A DNA stretch of 64,000 nt from a virus: the IMG/VR virus record IMGVR_UViG_3300047564_002353, positions 38,000 to 101,999 of that record; one strand, written 5' to 3'. A program made the position numbers and the translations under genes. Each line of letters starts with the position of its first letter. The stretch's first letter is position 1. Below, piece after piece: positions 9,942-17,746 of this stretch. The notes under the pieces were generated by a model. It did not search any database, had not been told where the DNA came from, and saw nothing but the letters and a program-made list of their open reading frames with translations.

Positions 9942-12900
9942 CGGTTACTCCGCCTGCATCTATGCTGCTTATTCCGCCGTAATTGCTGTCAGGAAAGCCG
10001 CCATCAAAATTTCCAAATGCTTCATTATTGCCTCCGCCGCCTCCGGTGCCATTAGTTCCTGCACTACCAGTATAACCCCTTGGCCCTTGAATTTGTCCTA
10101 CATCTATCCAGCCTGCTACAGTCCACACCCAAAGATGAAAATTATCTTGTGCAGTATATGCGTCACCATAACTACCTTGATACGAAGGATTTAGATTTGC
10201 ACTTGTAGCCACCGTTCCTAAGATAGTTACACTGGTGCCATCTGCTCCTCGGCTACCAGTATATCCAGTAAATCCACGTAATCCTATACCAGTTTCACCT
10301 TTACTACCAGTATATCCTAAAGCTGCATATTCTCCTGGTATACCTTGACTACCTGTATATCCGCCACTACCTGTAAATCCACGACTACCTGTAAATCCAT
10401 TTAATCCATCTAATCCACGACTACCTGTATAACCTTGACTGCCAGTATATCCTCTTGAACCAGAAAATCCTGTGCTACCTAGTTCACCTTGACTACCAGT
10501 AAATCCAATACTACCTTGACTACCAGTAAATCCAATACTACCTTGACTGCCTACATAGCCAACACTACCAGTAAATCCGACTGCACCTCTGCTTCCGGTA
10601 AAGCCTGTAGTACCTTGACTACCTGCATAACCTATATCGCCTCGACTGCCTACGAATCCAGTGTTTCCTTGACTACCTACGAATCCAGTGTTTCCTTGAC
10701 TACCAGAGTAACCAATAATTCCTTGTGGGCCTTCAGGTCCTCTAACTACCCCTACATCATTCCATTGTGACCCGGACCAAATATGCAAGTGGCCGTCATC
10801 GCTAGTAATATAACCGTCGCCTGTTGTTCCATTATATGTAATTGGTAGAGCAGAATATGTAGCTACTGATCCTACAATTGTAACACTAGTACCGTCTAAT
10901 CCTCGACTACCTGTATAACCTTGACTACCTGTATAACCTTGACTACCTACATAACCAATATCACCTTGTGATCCAATATATCCAACATCGCCTCGACTAC
11001 CAATAAATCCAGAAATTCCTTGACTGCCTGTATATCCGATATCTCCTTTACTTCCGGTAAATCCAATAATACCTTGACTACCAGTGTAACCTAAATCACC
11101 TCGACTACCAGTGTAACCAATATTACCTTGACTTCCAGTATAACCTTGACTACCAGTAAATCCAATACTACCTTGACTGCCTACAAATCCAATGTCGCCT
11201 TTGCTTCCAGTATAACCTTGACTACCACGACTACCTACAAATCCAATATCACCTTGACTACCAGTGTAACCTATATCTCCTTGACTACCAGTGTAACCAC
11301 GACTACCAGTAAATCCAATAATACCTTGACTGCCTGTATATCCGATAACACCTTGACTACCAGTAAATCCTATTGATCCAGAATACCCTTGTATACCTTG
11401 ACTGCCTGTATGGCCAATAGGTCCTTGTAATCCAGTTGGTCCTCTAACTAATCCTACATCATTCCACTGCGATCCAGACCATATATGTAAATGGCCGTCA
11501 TCGCTAGTAATATATCCATCACCTATTGATCCGTTATATGCAATTGGCAAGTTAGATTCTGTAGATACTGATCCTACAATCGTAACGCTAGTTCCGTCGT
11601 TACCTCTACTACCTGTATAGCCGATATTGCCTTGACTACCTGTATAACCATAGCTACCTGTATAACCTCTACTACCTGTATAGCCGATATTACCCTGACT
11701 ACCTGTATAGCCGATATTACCCTGACTACCTGTGTAACCAAATGATCCAGTAAATCCAATATTACCTTGACTACCTACGAATCCAGTAATCCCTTGACTA
11801 CCTGTGTATCCAATATCACCTTGACTACCTGTGTATCCAACCTCTCCCTTACTTCCAGTAAATCCAATAACACCTTGACTACCTGTATAGCCGATAACAC
11901 CTTGACTACCTATATAACCAGTGCTTCCAGTAAATCCAATATCGCCTCGGCTACCAGTAAATCCAGTAAATCCAACACTACCAGTAAATCCAGAAATACC
12001 TTGACTACCTGTATATCCAATATCGCCTTTACTGCCAGTAAATCCAATGTCTCCCTGACTACCAGAATAACCAATGACACCTCGGCTACCAGTAAATCCA
12101 GTAAATCCAACACTACCAGTAAATCCGATATCTCCTTTACTTCCGGTAAATCCAATAATACCTTGACTACCTGTATAACCGATGTCACCTTGACTTCCAG
12201 AATAACCAATATTACCTTGACTTCCAGAATAACCAATAGGTCCTTGCGGACCCTCAGGTCCTCTAACTAATCCTACATCATTCCACTGCGAACCTGACCA
12301 AATATGTAAGTGGCCGTCATTAGCAGTAATATATCCGTCACCTATTGAACCATTGTAAGAATTAGGAAGTTGATTTTGACTACTTACACTTCCAATTATA
12401 GTAACACTAGTTCCGTCTGAACCACGACTACCAGTAAATCCAACACTACCAGTATATCCAATAACACCTTGACTACCTACATAACCAATATCGCCTCGAC
12501 TACCTGTAAATCCAGTAATGCCTCGACTACCAGTATAACCGACTGATCCAATAAATCCTATGCTACCAGTATAACCAATATTACCTTGACTACCAGTATA
12601 GCCAATATCGCCTTGACTACCTATGTAACCAATATTACCTTGACTGCCAGTATAGCCGATATCTCCTTGACTGCCAGTATATCCGATATCTCCTTGACTA
12701 CCTACATAACCCGTATCGCCTTGACTACCTGTGTAACCAAATGATCCAGTAAATCCAATATTACCTTGACTACCTGTGTAACCGAATGATCCAGTAAATC
12801 CAATATTACCTTGACTACCTGTATAACCTTGACTACCTGTGTATCCTGTAGCACCAATACTACCAGTGTATCCAGTAGTGCCTCGACTACCAGTATAACC

Positions 12901-14454
12901 AATACTACCTGTGTAACCAATACTACCAGTATATCCAGTAATACCTTGACTACCTACAAATCCGATGTCTCCTTGAGGTCCAACGATTTGTCCTACATTA
13001 GTCCAACTACTACCAGTCCATACTTGTAGATTTTGTCCAACAATATAAGCATCACCTATGCCTGCGGAATTTTCTAATTGATTTAGATTATCTGCTTTTC
13101 CTAGTATTCTAACACTGGTACCATCTGCTCCTCGACTACCTACGAATCCAGCGATACCTTGACTACCAGTAAAGCCTATTCCTTGACTACCAGTATAACC
13201 AATAGCTACATTATAAAGTTGTTCGGATTGACCTCCAGCGTTTACTACCATTTCTAAGGCGCCAGTTGAACTGTTACGTCTTAAAATAATTTTAGAATTT
13301 TCTTCTCCAAACACAAACTCTGATGCTCTAACAGATACTAGGCCGCTGTTTGCATCTCTAAAAATAACGTTTCCATCATTGTCAACATTAATAGTAGTGC
13401 CATCGATATCAATAGTTTGATTGGTTACATATAAAGATTTAAATCTATAACTTGGGCTACCTAGATCATATAATCCATTTGCATCAGGTATCAGATCTCC
13501 TGGTATACTAGTAGTTCCTACTTGATCATACAGTAAAGCATTCTGAGTCGAGATAGTAAGTATTTTATAAGGGTCGCCTTCGGCGTCAGTAGTAATTGCT
13601 ATACCTTGCCCTGAACTAATTGTAAGAGTATCTAATCCGCTTGCTACTAAATCTTCTTGCCCTGCTACTTTTAGTGTTTTAAAAGTAGAGTTCATTGCTA
13701 TTTTAGCAGCACCTGATCCTAAATCTGAAACTGCAAAGCCGCTGTCATTATCAAACCTTAAGGTGTTAATATTAGTTAAGGTGTTAGAAATTTCATTGGC
13801 TGTGTTTATTTCACTTATCGTTAAACTAGAACCTACACCAGCTGAACCGGTGTATCCAGTAACTCCTGCACTACCTGTATAGCCAACTCCTTGACTACCA
13901 GTATAACCAGCACCTGCACTACCTGTATAGCCAATATCACCTTTATTACCCTGATCTCCTTTATCTCCCTTATTACCTTTTAAGTTTCCGGTAACATGAG
14001 TATTTTCAACACCATAGGATAAAGTTAAAGTTCCGTCTTCGTTACTTGAAATATCAGTTATACCAACACCAGATTCACCTTGACTGCCTGTGTAACCAAT
14101 ACTGCCTTGACTGCCTGTATAACCTATACCTGCACTACCAGTAAAGCCTCGTGGTCCTGATCCGTCACCTCCGCCGACAGTAAACCAATCAGGCGCTGAA
14201 CCATCATCATAATAAATGCTTAATTCGTTAGTATCAGGATTGTACCAAATGGTACCGTTGGAAGGTTCTTGAGGTTCAGTATTGCTAATTGTAGTAACAG
14301 AGTTACCGCCTATTGGAAGACCGCCAAGAGTTGCGCCGTCACTTAGACGTAGTTCTCCTGTTTCTACATTGAAGAATATGTTGCCTTCCTCGCCAACGAA
14401 CGATTCTATATCGTTTTTGACAAGTCCAGCTTTGATTTTACGGAAAAATGCCAC
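9937..14454 (-). CDS. Large collagen-like fibre with five globular modules, 1505 aa
   Basis: GTG start (MAFFRKIKAG). An Mtd-N-like domain (NIFFNVETGELRLSDGATL) is followed by Gly-X-Y repeats (GYTGSQG/GFTGSRG) interrupted by a beta-rich region near residues 210-420 and by five copies of a roughly 55-residue module (GTSVTIVGSV...GDGYITSDDGHLHIWSGSQWNDVG). The C-terminus is Gly/Asn-rich. The whole layout suggests a long trimeric fibre with regularly spaced lectin-like knobs. A hairpin covers the start codon and ribosome-binding site. Confidence 0.8.
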   Translation of the reverse strand: MAFFRKIKAGLVKNDIESFVGEEGNIFFNVETGELRLSDGATLGGLPIGGNSVTTISNTEPQEPSNGTIWYNPDTNELSIYYDDGSAPDWFTVGGGDGSGPRGFTGSAGIGYTGSQGSIGYTGSQGESGVGITDISSNEDGTLTLSYGVENTHVTGNLKGNKGDKGDQGNKGDIGYTGSAGAGYTGSQGVGYTGSAGVTGYTGSAGVGSSLTISEINTANEISNTLTNINTLRFDNDSGFAVSDLGSGAAKIAMNSTFKTLKVAGQEDLVASGLDTLTISSGQGIAITTDAEGDPYKILTISTQNALLYDQVGTTSIPGDLIPDANGLYDLGSPSYRFKSLYVTNQTIDIDGTTINVDNDGNVIFRDANSGLVSVRASEFVFGEENSKIILRRNSSTGALEMVVNAGGQSEQLYNVAIGYTGSQGIGFTGSQGIAGFVGSRGADGTSVRILGKADNLNQLENSAGIGDAYIVGQNLQVWTGSSWTNVGQIVGPQGDIGFVGSQGITGYTGSIGYTGSIGYTGSRGTTGYTGSIGATGYTGSQGYTGSQGNIGFTGSFGYTGSQGNIGFTGSFGYTGSQGDTGYVGSQGDIGYTGSQGDIGYTGSQGNIGYIGSQGDIGYTGSQGNIGYTGSIGFIGSVGYTGSRGITGFTGSRGDIGYVGSQGVIGYTGSVGFTGSRGSDGTSVTIIGSVSSQNQLPNSYNGSIGDGYITANDGHLHIWSGSQWNDVGLVRGPEGPQGPIGYSGSQGNIGYSGSQGDIGYTGSQGIIGFTGSKGDIGFTGSVGFTGFTGSRGVIGYSGSQGDIGFTGSKGDIGYTGSQGISGFTGSVGFTGFTGSRGDIGFTGSTGYIGSQGVIGYTGSQGVIGFTGSKGEVGYTGSQGDIGYTGSQGITGFVGSQGNIGFTGSFGYTGSQGNIGYTGSQGNIGYTGSRGYTGSYGYTGSQGNIGYTGSRGNDGTSVTIVGSVSTESNLPIAYNGSIGDGYITSDDGHLHIWSGSQWNDVGLVRGPTGLQGPIGHTGSQGIQGYSGSIGFTGSQGVIGYTGSQGIIGFTGSRGYTGSQGDIGYTGSQGDIGFVGSRGSQGYTGSKGDIGFVGSQGSIGFTGSQGYTGSQGNIGYTGSRGDLGYTGSQGIIGFTGSKGDIGYTGSQGISGFIGSRGDVGYIGSQGDIGYVGSQGYTGSQGYTGSRGLDGTSVTIVGSVATYSALPITYNGTTGDGYITSDDGHLHIWSGSQWNDVGVVRGPEGPQGIIGYSGSQGNTGFVGSQGNTGFVGSRGDIGYAGSQGTTGFTGSRGAVGFTGSVGYVGSQGSIGFTGSQGSIGFTGSQGELGSTGFSGSRGYTGSQGYTGSRGLDGLNGFTGSRGFTGSGGYTGSQGIPGEYAALGYTGSKGETGIGLRGFTGYTGSRGADGTSVTILGTVATSANLNPSYQGSYGDAYTAQDNFHLWVWTVAGWIDVGQIQGPRGYTGSAGTNGTGGGGGNNEAFGNFDGGFPDSNYGGISSIDAGGVTA
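10230..12990 (-). repeat. Tandem collagen-like coding repeats
   Basis: Dozens of 27-nt (GYT GSQ GDI) units separated by three almost identical globular modules. This is a hot spot for unequal recombination and assembly collapse. Repeat units differ at third positions, so they are not a recent single expansion. Confidence 0.85.
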
Positions 14455-14476
14455 ACTAAATCCCTTAATTTAGTGT
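14453..14476 (-). promoter_or_regulatory. Hairpin over the GTG start and RBS of the 1505-aa gene
   Basis: Perfect 9-bp inverted repeat ACACTAAAT / ATTTAGTGT with a 6-nt loop. In the minus transcript the loop reads TAAGGG, the only Shine-Dalgarno-like sequence, and the stem contains the GTG start. It could repress translation until melted. Confidence 0.5.
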
Positions 14477-14483
14477 ATTTATT
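14476..14483 (-). promoter_or_regulatory. T4-type late promoter AATAAATA
   Basis: Minus-strand AATAAATA directly upstream of the start-codon hairpin of the 1505-aa fibre gene. Confidence 0.5.
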
Positions 14484-14489
14484 GGTTTC

Positions 14490-14747
14490 TTACTTTTGAA
14501 AAATTGGGTTATTAGGATTTGGTTCTTCTTCATCTTGTGTAAGATCTTTAATTATTGGACTATCTTTGCCCATTTCGGCTTTCTTCATCTCAATATCTTG
14601 TTGCAAGGGAGGAACCATTACAGGATTGTCTTTGAGTTCGGTTGGATCTCTAGCATCATCGGCGCCAGGCATATCAATTTCTGGATCTCCATCTCCATTA
14701 ATTTTTATAGTTATTGGAACATTGATAACAAATTCTCTAGCTCTCAT
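14490..14747 (-). CDS. Small acidic protein of unknown function
   Basis: 85 aa, MRAREFVINVPITIKINGDG, rich in Asp, Glu and Pro. No domain recognised. The MRxxEF-like N-terminus recurs in other late proteins here (17743-19137, 19134-19409). It has a late promoter and a CGGAGAA Shine-Dalgarno site, so it is probably made late. Confidence 0.65.
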   Translation of the reverse strand: MRAREFVINVPITIKINGDGDPEIDMPGADDARDPTELKDNPVMVPPLQQDIEMKKAEMGKDSPIIKDLTQDEEEPNPNNPIFQK

Positions 14748-14765
14748 GCAAATTCTCCGTATTTT

Positions 14766-14773
14766 TATTTATC
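14766..14773 (-). promoter_or_regulatory. T4-type late promoter GATAAATA
   Basis: Minus-strand GATAAATA; predicted start about 12 nt before the ATG at 14747, leaving room for the CGGAGAA site. Confidence 0.55.
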
Positions 14774-14780
14774 GTTATAA

Positions 14781-14809
14781 TTGACTAAAATAATAAAAGG
14801 GCATATAAT
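14781..14809 (+). promoter_or_regulatory. Sigma70-type promoter
   Basis: TTGACT, 17-bp spacer, TATAAT. The expected +1 falls on the ATG at 14816, so the transcript may be leaderless. Confidence 0.7.
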
Positions 14810-14815
14810 GTAGCT

Positions 14816-15115
14816 ATGAAATATAAACCTGGTGAATCAATCGAAGAATGGGCAGATCGTGTTCGCATGTTCGAGTACGGTGAAGCTATTAAACAAATTG
14901 CAAATGGCCAAGATGTTAATGTAGTCATGGAAGCCATGAGCGTTCGAATCATGGAAAAAATAAAGTACCCATTACTTAAACAAATTAAAGAATGGGGCAC
15001 TTCAACTTATGATGCCACTGTAGCTAAAGAAAACTATAAAAAGAATTATTTAGATAAAACTCGACCAGTGGCAGATCATATGAACGATGTAGACGACCCA
15101 AATTATACTACTTGA
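14816..15115 (+). CDS. Small helical protein resembling the glutamyl-tRNA reductase dimerisation region
   Basis: 99 aa. The segment GQDVNVVMEAMSVRIMEKIK resembles the C-terminal dimerisation helices of HemA (pattern G.DP..vl..ms.rl..Kl.hp). No catalytic or NADPH domain is present. It is a lone plus-strand gene inside a minus-strand late cluster, with its own sigma70 promoter placed so that the mRNA would be leaderless. It overlaps the 3' end of the convergent gene at 15103. The HemA link is a weak inference. Confidence 0.65.
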   Translation: MKYKPGESIEEWADRVRMFEYGEAIKQIANGQDVNVVMEAMSVRIMEKIKYPLLKQIKEWGTSTYDATVAKENYKKNYLDKTRPVADHMNDVDDPNYTT

Positions 15116-15333
15116 GCTAACCCATAGATAGCATATACTAACATGGTTTTAGTATGCATATCATCTGCTTCGCTATCTAAAACATCAGTTCGAACTAAAT
15201 CTTCTAATAGTTCTTTATATTCATCAGTAGACATATTACCTTGTGCATATTGTTCTTGTAACTGAAGAGCCATTTGCGCTCTTTGTGCTACCCAAGGCTT
15301 ATCACTTTGTGCTAATTGATATAAATCGCTCAC
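15103..15333 (-). CDS. Unknown 76-aa helical protein
   Basis: GTG start right after the stop of the lipoprotein gene, with GGGAGA upstream. Mostly helical and acidic (MSDLYQLAQSDKPWVAQRAQ). No family recognised. Probably co-translated with its upstream neighbour. Confidence 0.65.
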   Translation of the reverse strand: MSDLYQLAQSDKPWVAQRAQMALQLQEQYAQGNMSTDEYKELLEDLVRTDVLDSEADDMHTKTMLVYAIYGLAQVV

Positions 15334-15717
15334 TTAAAATCTCCCTAATACGGCTTTCGCCACTGTACCACTTTGTGCATCTAACACTTTTTTCTTCATA
15401 TTACAATACGCTTCACTTCCCTGTTTAGTCATGCTACGATCATAAAAGTCATTAACAGTTTCATTCATTGGTTTTACTAAACGCAATACATCTCTAGTGT
15501 CTTTAACTTGGCTGTAAATGATTAGCCAATCCATATGTTTCTTAATCACTGCTACTTGCGGTGCGTGAGGTTCTTTGCAATCTAAATCTAATACACTTTG
15601 TCTAATGTCTATTACTGCACGACTTTGATTGTCATCCCAAAAGCTAGGTATTTTATCTTTAATTGTACTACAGCCCACTAATAATACAACAAGTAGACTG
15701 GCTGCTATTTTACGCAT
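15334..15717 (-). CDS. Putative outer-membrane lipoprotein
   Basis: 127 aa. Signal peptide MRKIAASLLVVLLVGC with lipobox LVGC (Cys16), so it is probably lipidated. The mature part is helical and Lys/Asp-rich. CGGAGAA precedes the ATG. Could be a lysis (spanin-like) or superinfection-exclusion lipoprotein; the sequence does not decide. Confidence 0.7.
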   Translation of the reverse strand: MRKIAASLLVVLLVGCSTIKDKIPSFWDDNQSRAVIDIRQSVLDLDCKEPHAPQVAVIKKHMDWLIIYSQVKDTRDVLRLVKPMNETVNDFYDRSMTKQGSEAYCNMKKKVLDAQSGTVAKAVLGRF

Positions 15718-15785
15718 TAATGTTCTCCGTATGGTATTACAGGACGATCATCGTCTGTATTATCTGGACCAATTAGTTGCACCAT
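15717..15785 (-). CDS. Tiny linking ORF (22 aa)
   Basis: MVQLIGPDNTDDDRPVIPYGEH. It starts inside the 3' end of the nuclease gene, and its TAA overlaps the ATG of the lipoprotein gene. It would fill the gap exactly and could couple translation. Supported only by this arrangement. Confidence 0.4.
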   Translation of the reverse strand: MVQLIGPDNTDDDRPVIPYGEH

Positions 15786-16207
15786 GATTGTTTAGCTTCT
15801 CCATAATATTCACGAGCAAACCCGTTAGCAATTAATTGAGCACGTAGGCTTTGGCCATCTAGAATGATATCACCTAGCACACGACCACCAAACTTATCCC
15901 AACCATAGATAACAACAAAACGTTGTACACTTCTTGCAACTAATTGTGTGGTAAATTTAGTGGCCATTGCACCACGCTCTGCTTCACTAGGACACTGAGC
16001 ACGATGGCCTTTTTCTGGTGTATCTACACCGTAGACTCGAATTGCTAACTGTGGTTTGATTGGTGCTGGAAGATATGGTGCAGCAATAACAACTGTATCG
16101 CCATCTGTGACTTTTAGAATCTGTGCTTCGTAAGTTACACCTTGTGGTGTTTTTTGTGCAAAAGCAAATAACGGTAATACTGCGAGTAATAATAGTAGTT
16201 TTTTCAT
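15773..16207 (-). CDS. Secreted thermonuclease (SNase-like)
   Basis: 144 aa with signal peptide MKKLLLLLAVLPLFAFAQ. The staphylococcal-nuclease fold is seen from 'ILKVTDGDTVVI', 'IRVYGVDTPEKG', 'AERGAMATKF' and 'GRVLGDI', including the expected Arg, Glu and Arg catalytic positions. The start at 16207 is chosen over an upstream GTG because AGGAG lies 5 nt before it. A periplasmic phage nuclease could degrade incoming or host DNA; this role is inferred. Confidence 0.85.
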   Translation of the reverse strand: MKKLLLLLAVLPLFAFAQKTPQGVTYEAQILKVTDGDTVVIAAPYLPAPIKPQLAIRVYGVDTPEKGHRAQCPSEAERGAMATKFTTQLVARSVQRFVVIYGWDKFGGRVLGDIILDGQSLRAQLIANGFAREYYGEAKQSWCN

Positions 16208-16227
16208 AAACACTCCTTTCAGAGTAT

Positions 16228-16635
16228 TTACTTAAACCAGCCTATTTTTTCTCCATTGTCTTTACGACGCTGCCACTCCTCTACACTATTAGGATATCTC
16301 CAAGCCCACACAGCCACTAGGGCCATTGTAATAGCTGTATAGATCACGCCCTTAATTGGAACTGTAAATGCCATAAAGATCAAACTACTGCTCATTACCA
16401 GTAGCATAGCATATTTGCCTTTTTGAGGGAACACACGCTTTTCTCCCCAATTGGTTAGGAAAGGACCAAATCTAGGATGATTGTACAACCACTTGTGCAT
16501 TCTGTCGCTGCTCTTACTAAAGCAATACGCAGCTCCTACTAAGAATATACTAAATGGTATGCCTGGTGTTACTAGACCAATGTAGGCCATTACCAAGCAT
16601 AACCATCCAAGTATAAAAAAGAAAAGTTTTTTCAT
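16228..16635 (-). CDS. DUF454 (YbaN-like) inner-membrane protein
   Basis: 135 aa. 'GWLCLVMAYIGLVTPGIPFSIFLVGAAYCFSKSS...WLYNHPRFGPFLTNW' is the DUF454 signature, with about four membrane segments. The start at 16635 overlaps the upstream TGA (ATGA). This family is bacterial and of unknown function, so a phage copy is unusual. Confidence 0.8.
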   Translation of the reverse strand: MKKLFFFILGWLCLVMAYIGLVTPGIPFSIFLVGAAYCFSKSSDRMHKWLYNHPRFGPFLTNWGEKRVFPQKGKYAMLLVMSSSLIFMAFTVPIKGVIYTAITMALVAVWAWRYPNSVEEWQRRKDNGEKIGWFK

Positions 16636-17144
16636 TGTAGATATTCTAACCAAGCCGGATCTCTGACTTGAAATGGCAAACTTTTACGTTTGTTAACAAG
16701 TTCATAATAACTAGGCTTATAAGGCTTGATTCTAGGCTTAGTTTTAGTACTGTTACTTTTACGAGCATTACAAGGTCCACAGGCTGTTACGCTGTTATCC
16801 CAAACACTCTTGCCACCCAAACTGATTGGATGTACATGATCCAATGTACAATCTTTTTTAGTTAAGCCAGTTCCACAATATTGGCAAGTATATAAATCTC
16901 TTAAGAATACATTGCCTTTACTAAAGCGAACAGCAGCTTTTGGCTTCATGTAATCTTTGAGCATGATGATGCTGGGAACTTGTGTTTCCCAACGAGCACT
17001 ACGCACGATCCAATTCTCATGCCAAGCTAATACGTGGGCCTTATCTAGGACCATGTATCGAATGGATTCTTGCCAATCGCATACACTCAAAGGAATGATG
17101 CTAACTGGTGCGCCATCTGCATTAAGAATAAGGGTATCTGACAT
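16632..17144 (-). CDS. HNH endonuclease
   Basis: 170 aa. C-terminal half has CQYCG...TLDHVHPISLGGKSVWDNSVTACGPCNARK, the zinc-stabilised HNH nuclease fold (two CxxC pairs, DH...N...N). The N-terminal 80 residues match the usual extension of this phage/bacterial subfamily. Could be a homing-type or packaging-related nuclease. A minus-strand sigma70 promoter lies upstream. Confidence 0.85.
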   Translation of the reverse strand: MSDTLILNADGAPVSIIPLSVCDWQESIRYMVLDKAHVLAWHENWIVRSARWETQVPSIIMLKDYMKPKAAVRFSKGNVFLRDLYTCQYCGTGLTKKDCTLDHVHPISLGGKSVWDNSVTACGPCNARKSNSTKTKPRIKPYKPSYYELVNKRKSLPFQVRDPAWLEYLQ

Positions 17145-17176
17145 TTTTATTAAATTTTAGGGGTTGTACAGATTAT

Positions 17177-17205
17177 ATTATATAATCAAATACAAAATTA
17201 TTCAA
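17177..17205 (-). promoter_or_regulatory. Sigma70-type promoter for the HNH gene
   Basis: Minus strand TTGAAT, 17-bp spacer, TATAAT, located inside the 3' end of the AlgH-like gene. Confidence 0.55.
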
Positions 17206-17746
17206 GTATCGTTTGAGCGAATTCTCGGGAAGAACGTTCGATTGATGATGTCCACTGTTCAGATGAATTTAGCTCAAACACTAAATTTCTTGAAGATGAC
17301 GCTATCAACCAACTTGTGTCATGATTGTAACCATTCACTCCTTGAATTTCAGAATTTAATTGATTTGGAGCCCATGCACATAATCCTGCAAAAATTCTCC
17401 AAAATTTTGGTTTATCGCCAATAGAAAATCTATAGAGTAAATCTGAACTGCTACTTAGACAAAAACGATCATTGATGTTTAAAGTATTACCACATTCCCA
17501 TTCTGAACTATGCAATACTGTCAATGCATTTACACTTACAGGACCGCCTACATATATGAAACCTGGAACATCGCTGTCCACACCATGTTGTGCAGAAAAC
17601 TCTTTAATGCTCATTTTGCTAGATTTATTTAAGACTAAACCAATACTTCCTCTGTCATGGTCTTCAGTTATAAAGATAACTGTTTTACTCCAAAAATTAC
17701 CTCTTACTGTTGGAGGAGCAATTAAAAGTTTTCCTGTTAAACTCAT
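17198..17746 (-). CDS. algH: AlgH/YqgE (UPF0301) homologue
   Basis: 182 aa, full length for the family. Signatures: 'GKLLIAPPTVRGNFWSKTVIFITEDHDRGSIGLVLNKS', 'FIYVGGPV' and 'AGLCAWAPNQLNSEI'. The molecular function of UPF0301 is unclear; AlgH is linked to alginate regulation in pseudomonads. It overlaps the upstream cell-wall hydrolase gene by 4 nt, so it is co-expressed with a late protein. Confidence 0.85.
   Translation of the reverse strand: MSLTGKLLIAPPTVRGNFWSKTVIFITEDHDRGSIGLVLNKSSKMSIKEFSAQHGVDSDVPGFIYVGGPVSVNALTVLHSSEWECGNTLNINDRFCLSSSSDLLYRFSIGDKPKFWRIFAGLCAWAPNQLNSEIQGVNGYNHDTSWLIASSSRNLVFELNSSEQWTSSIERSSREFAQTILE

Noticed and set aside
10489-13029. Plus-strand Thr/Ser-rich ORFs opposite the 1505-aa fibre
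   Set aside because: Shadows of the repeat; no start signals and no plausible protein.
9937-14454. Possible CRISPR array or tandem DNA repeat
   Set aside because: Repeats are coding, multiples of 9 nt, without unique spacers.
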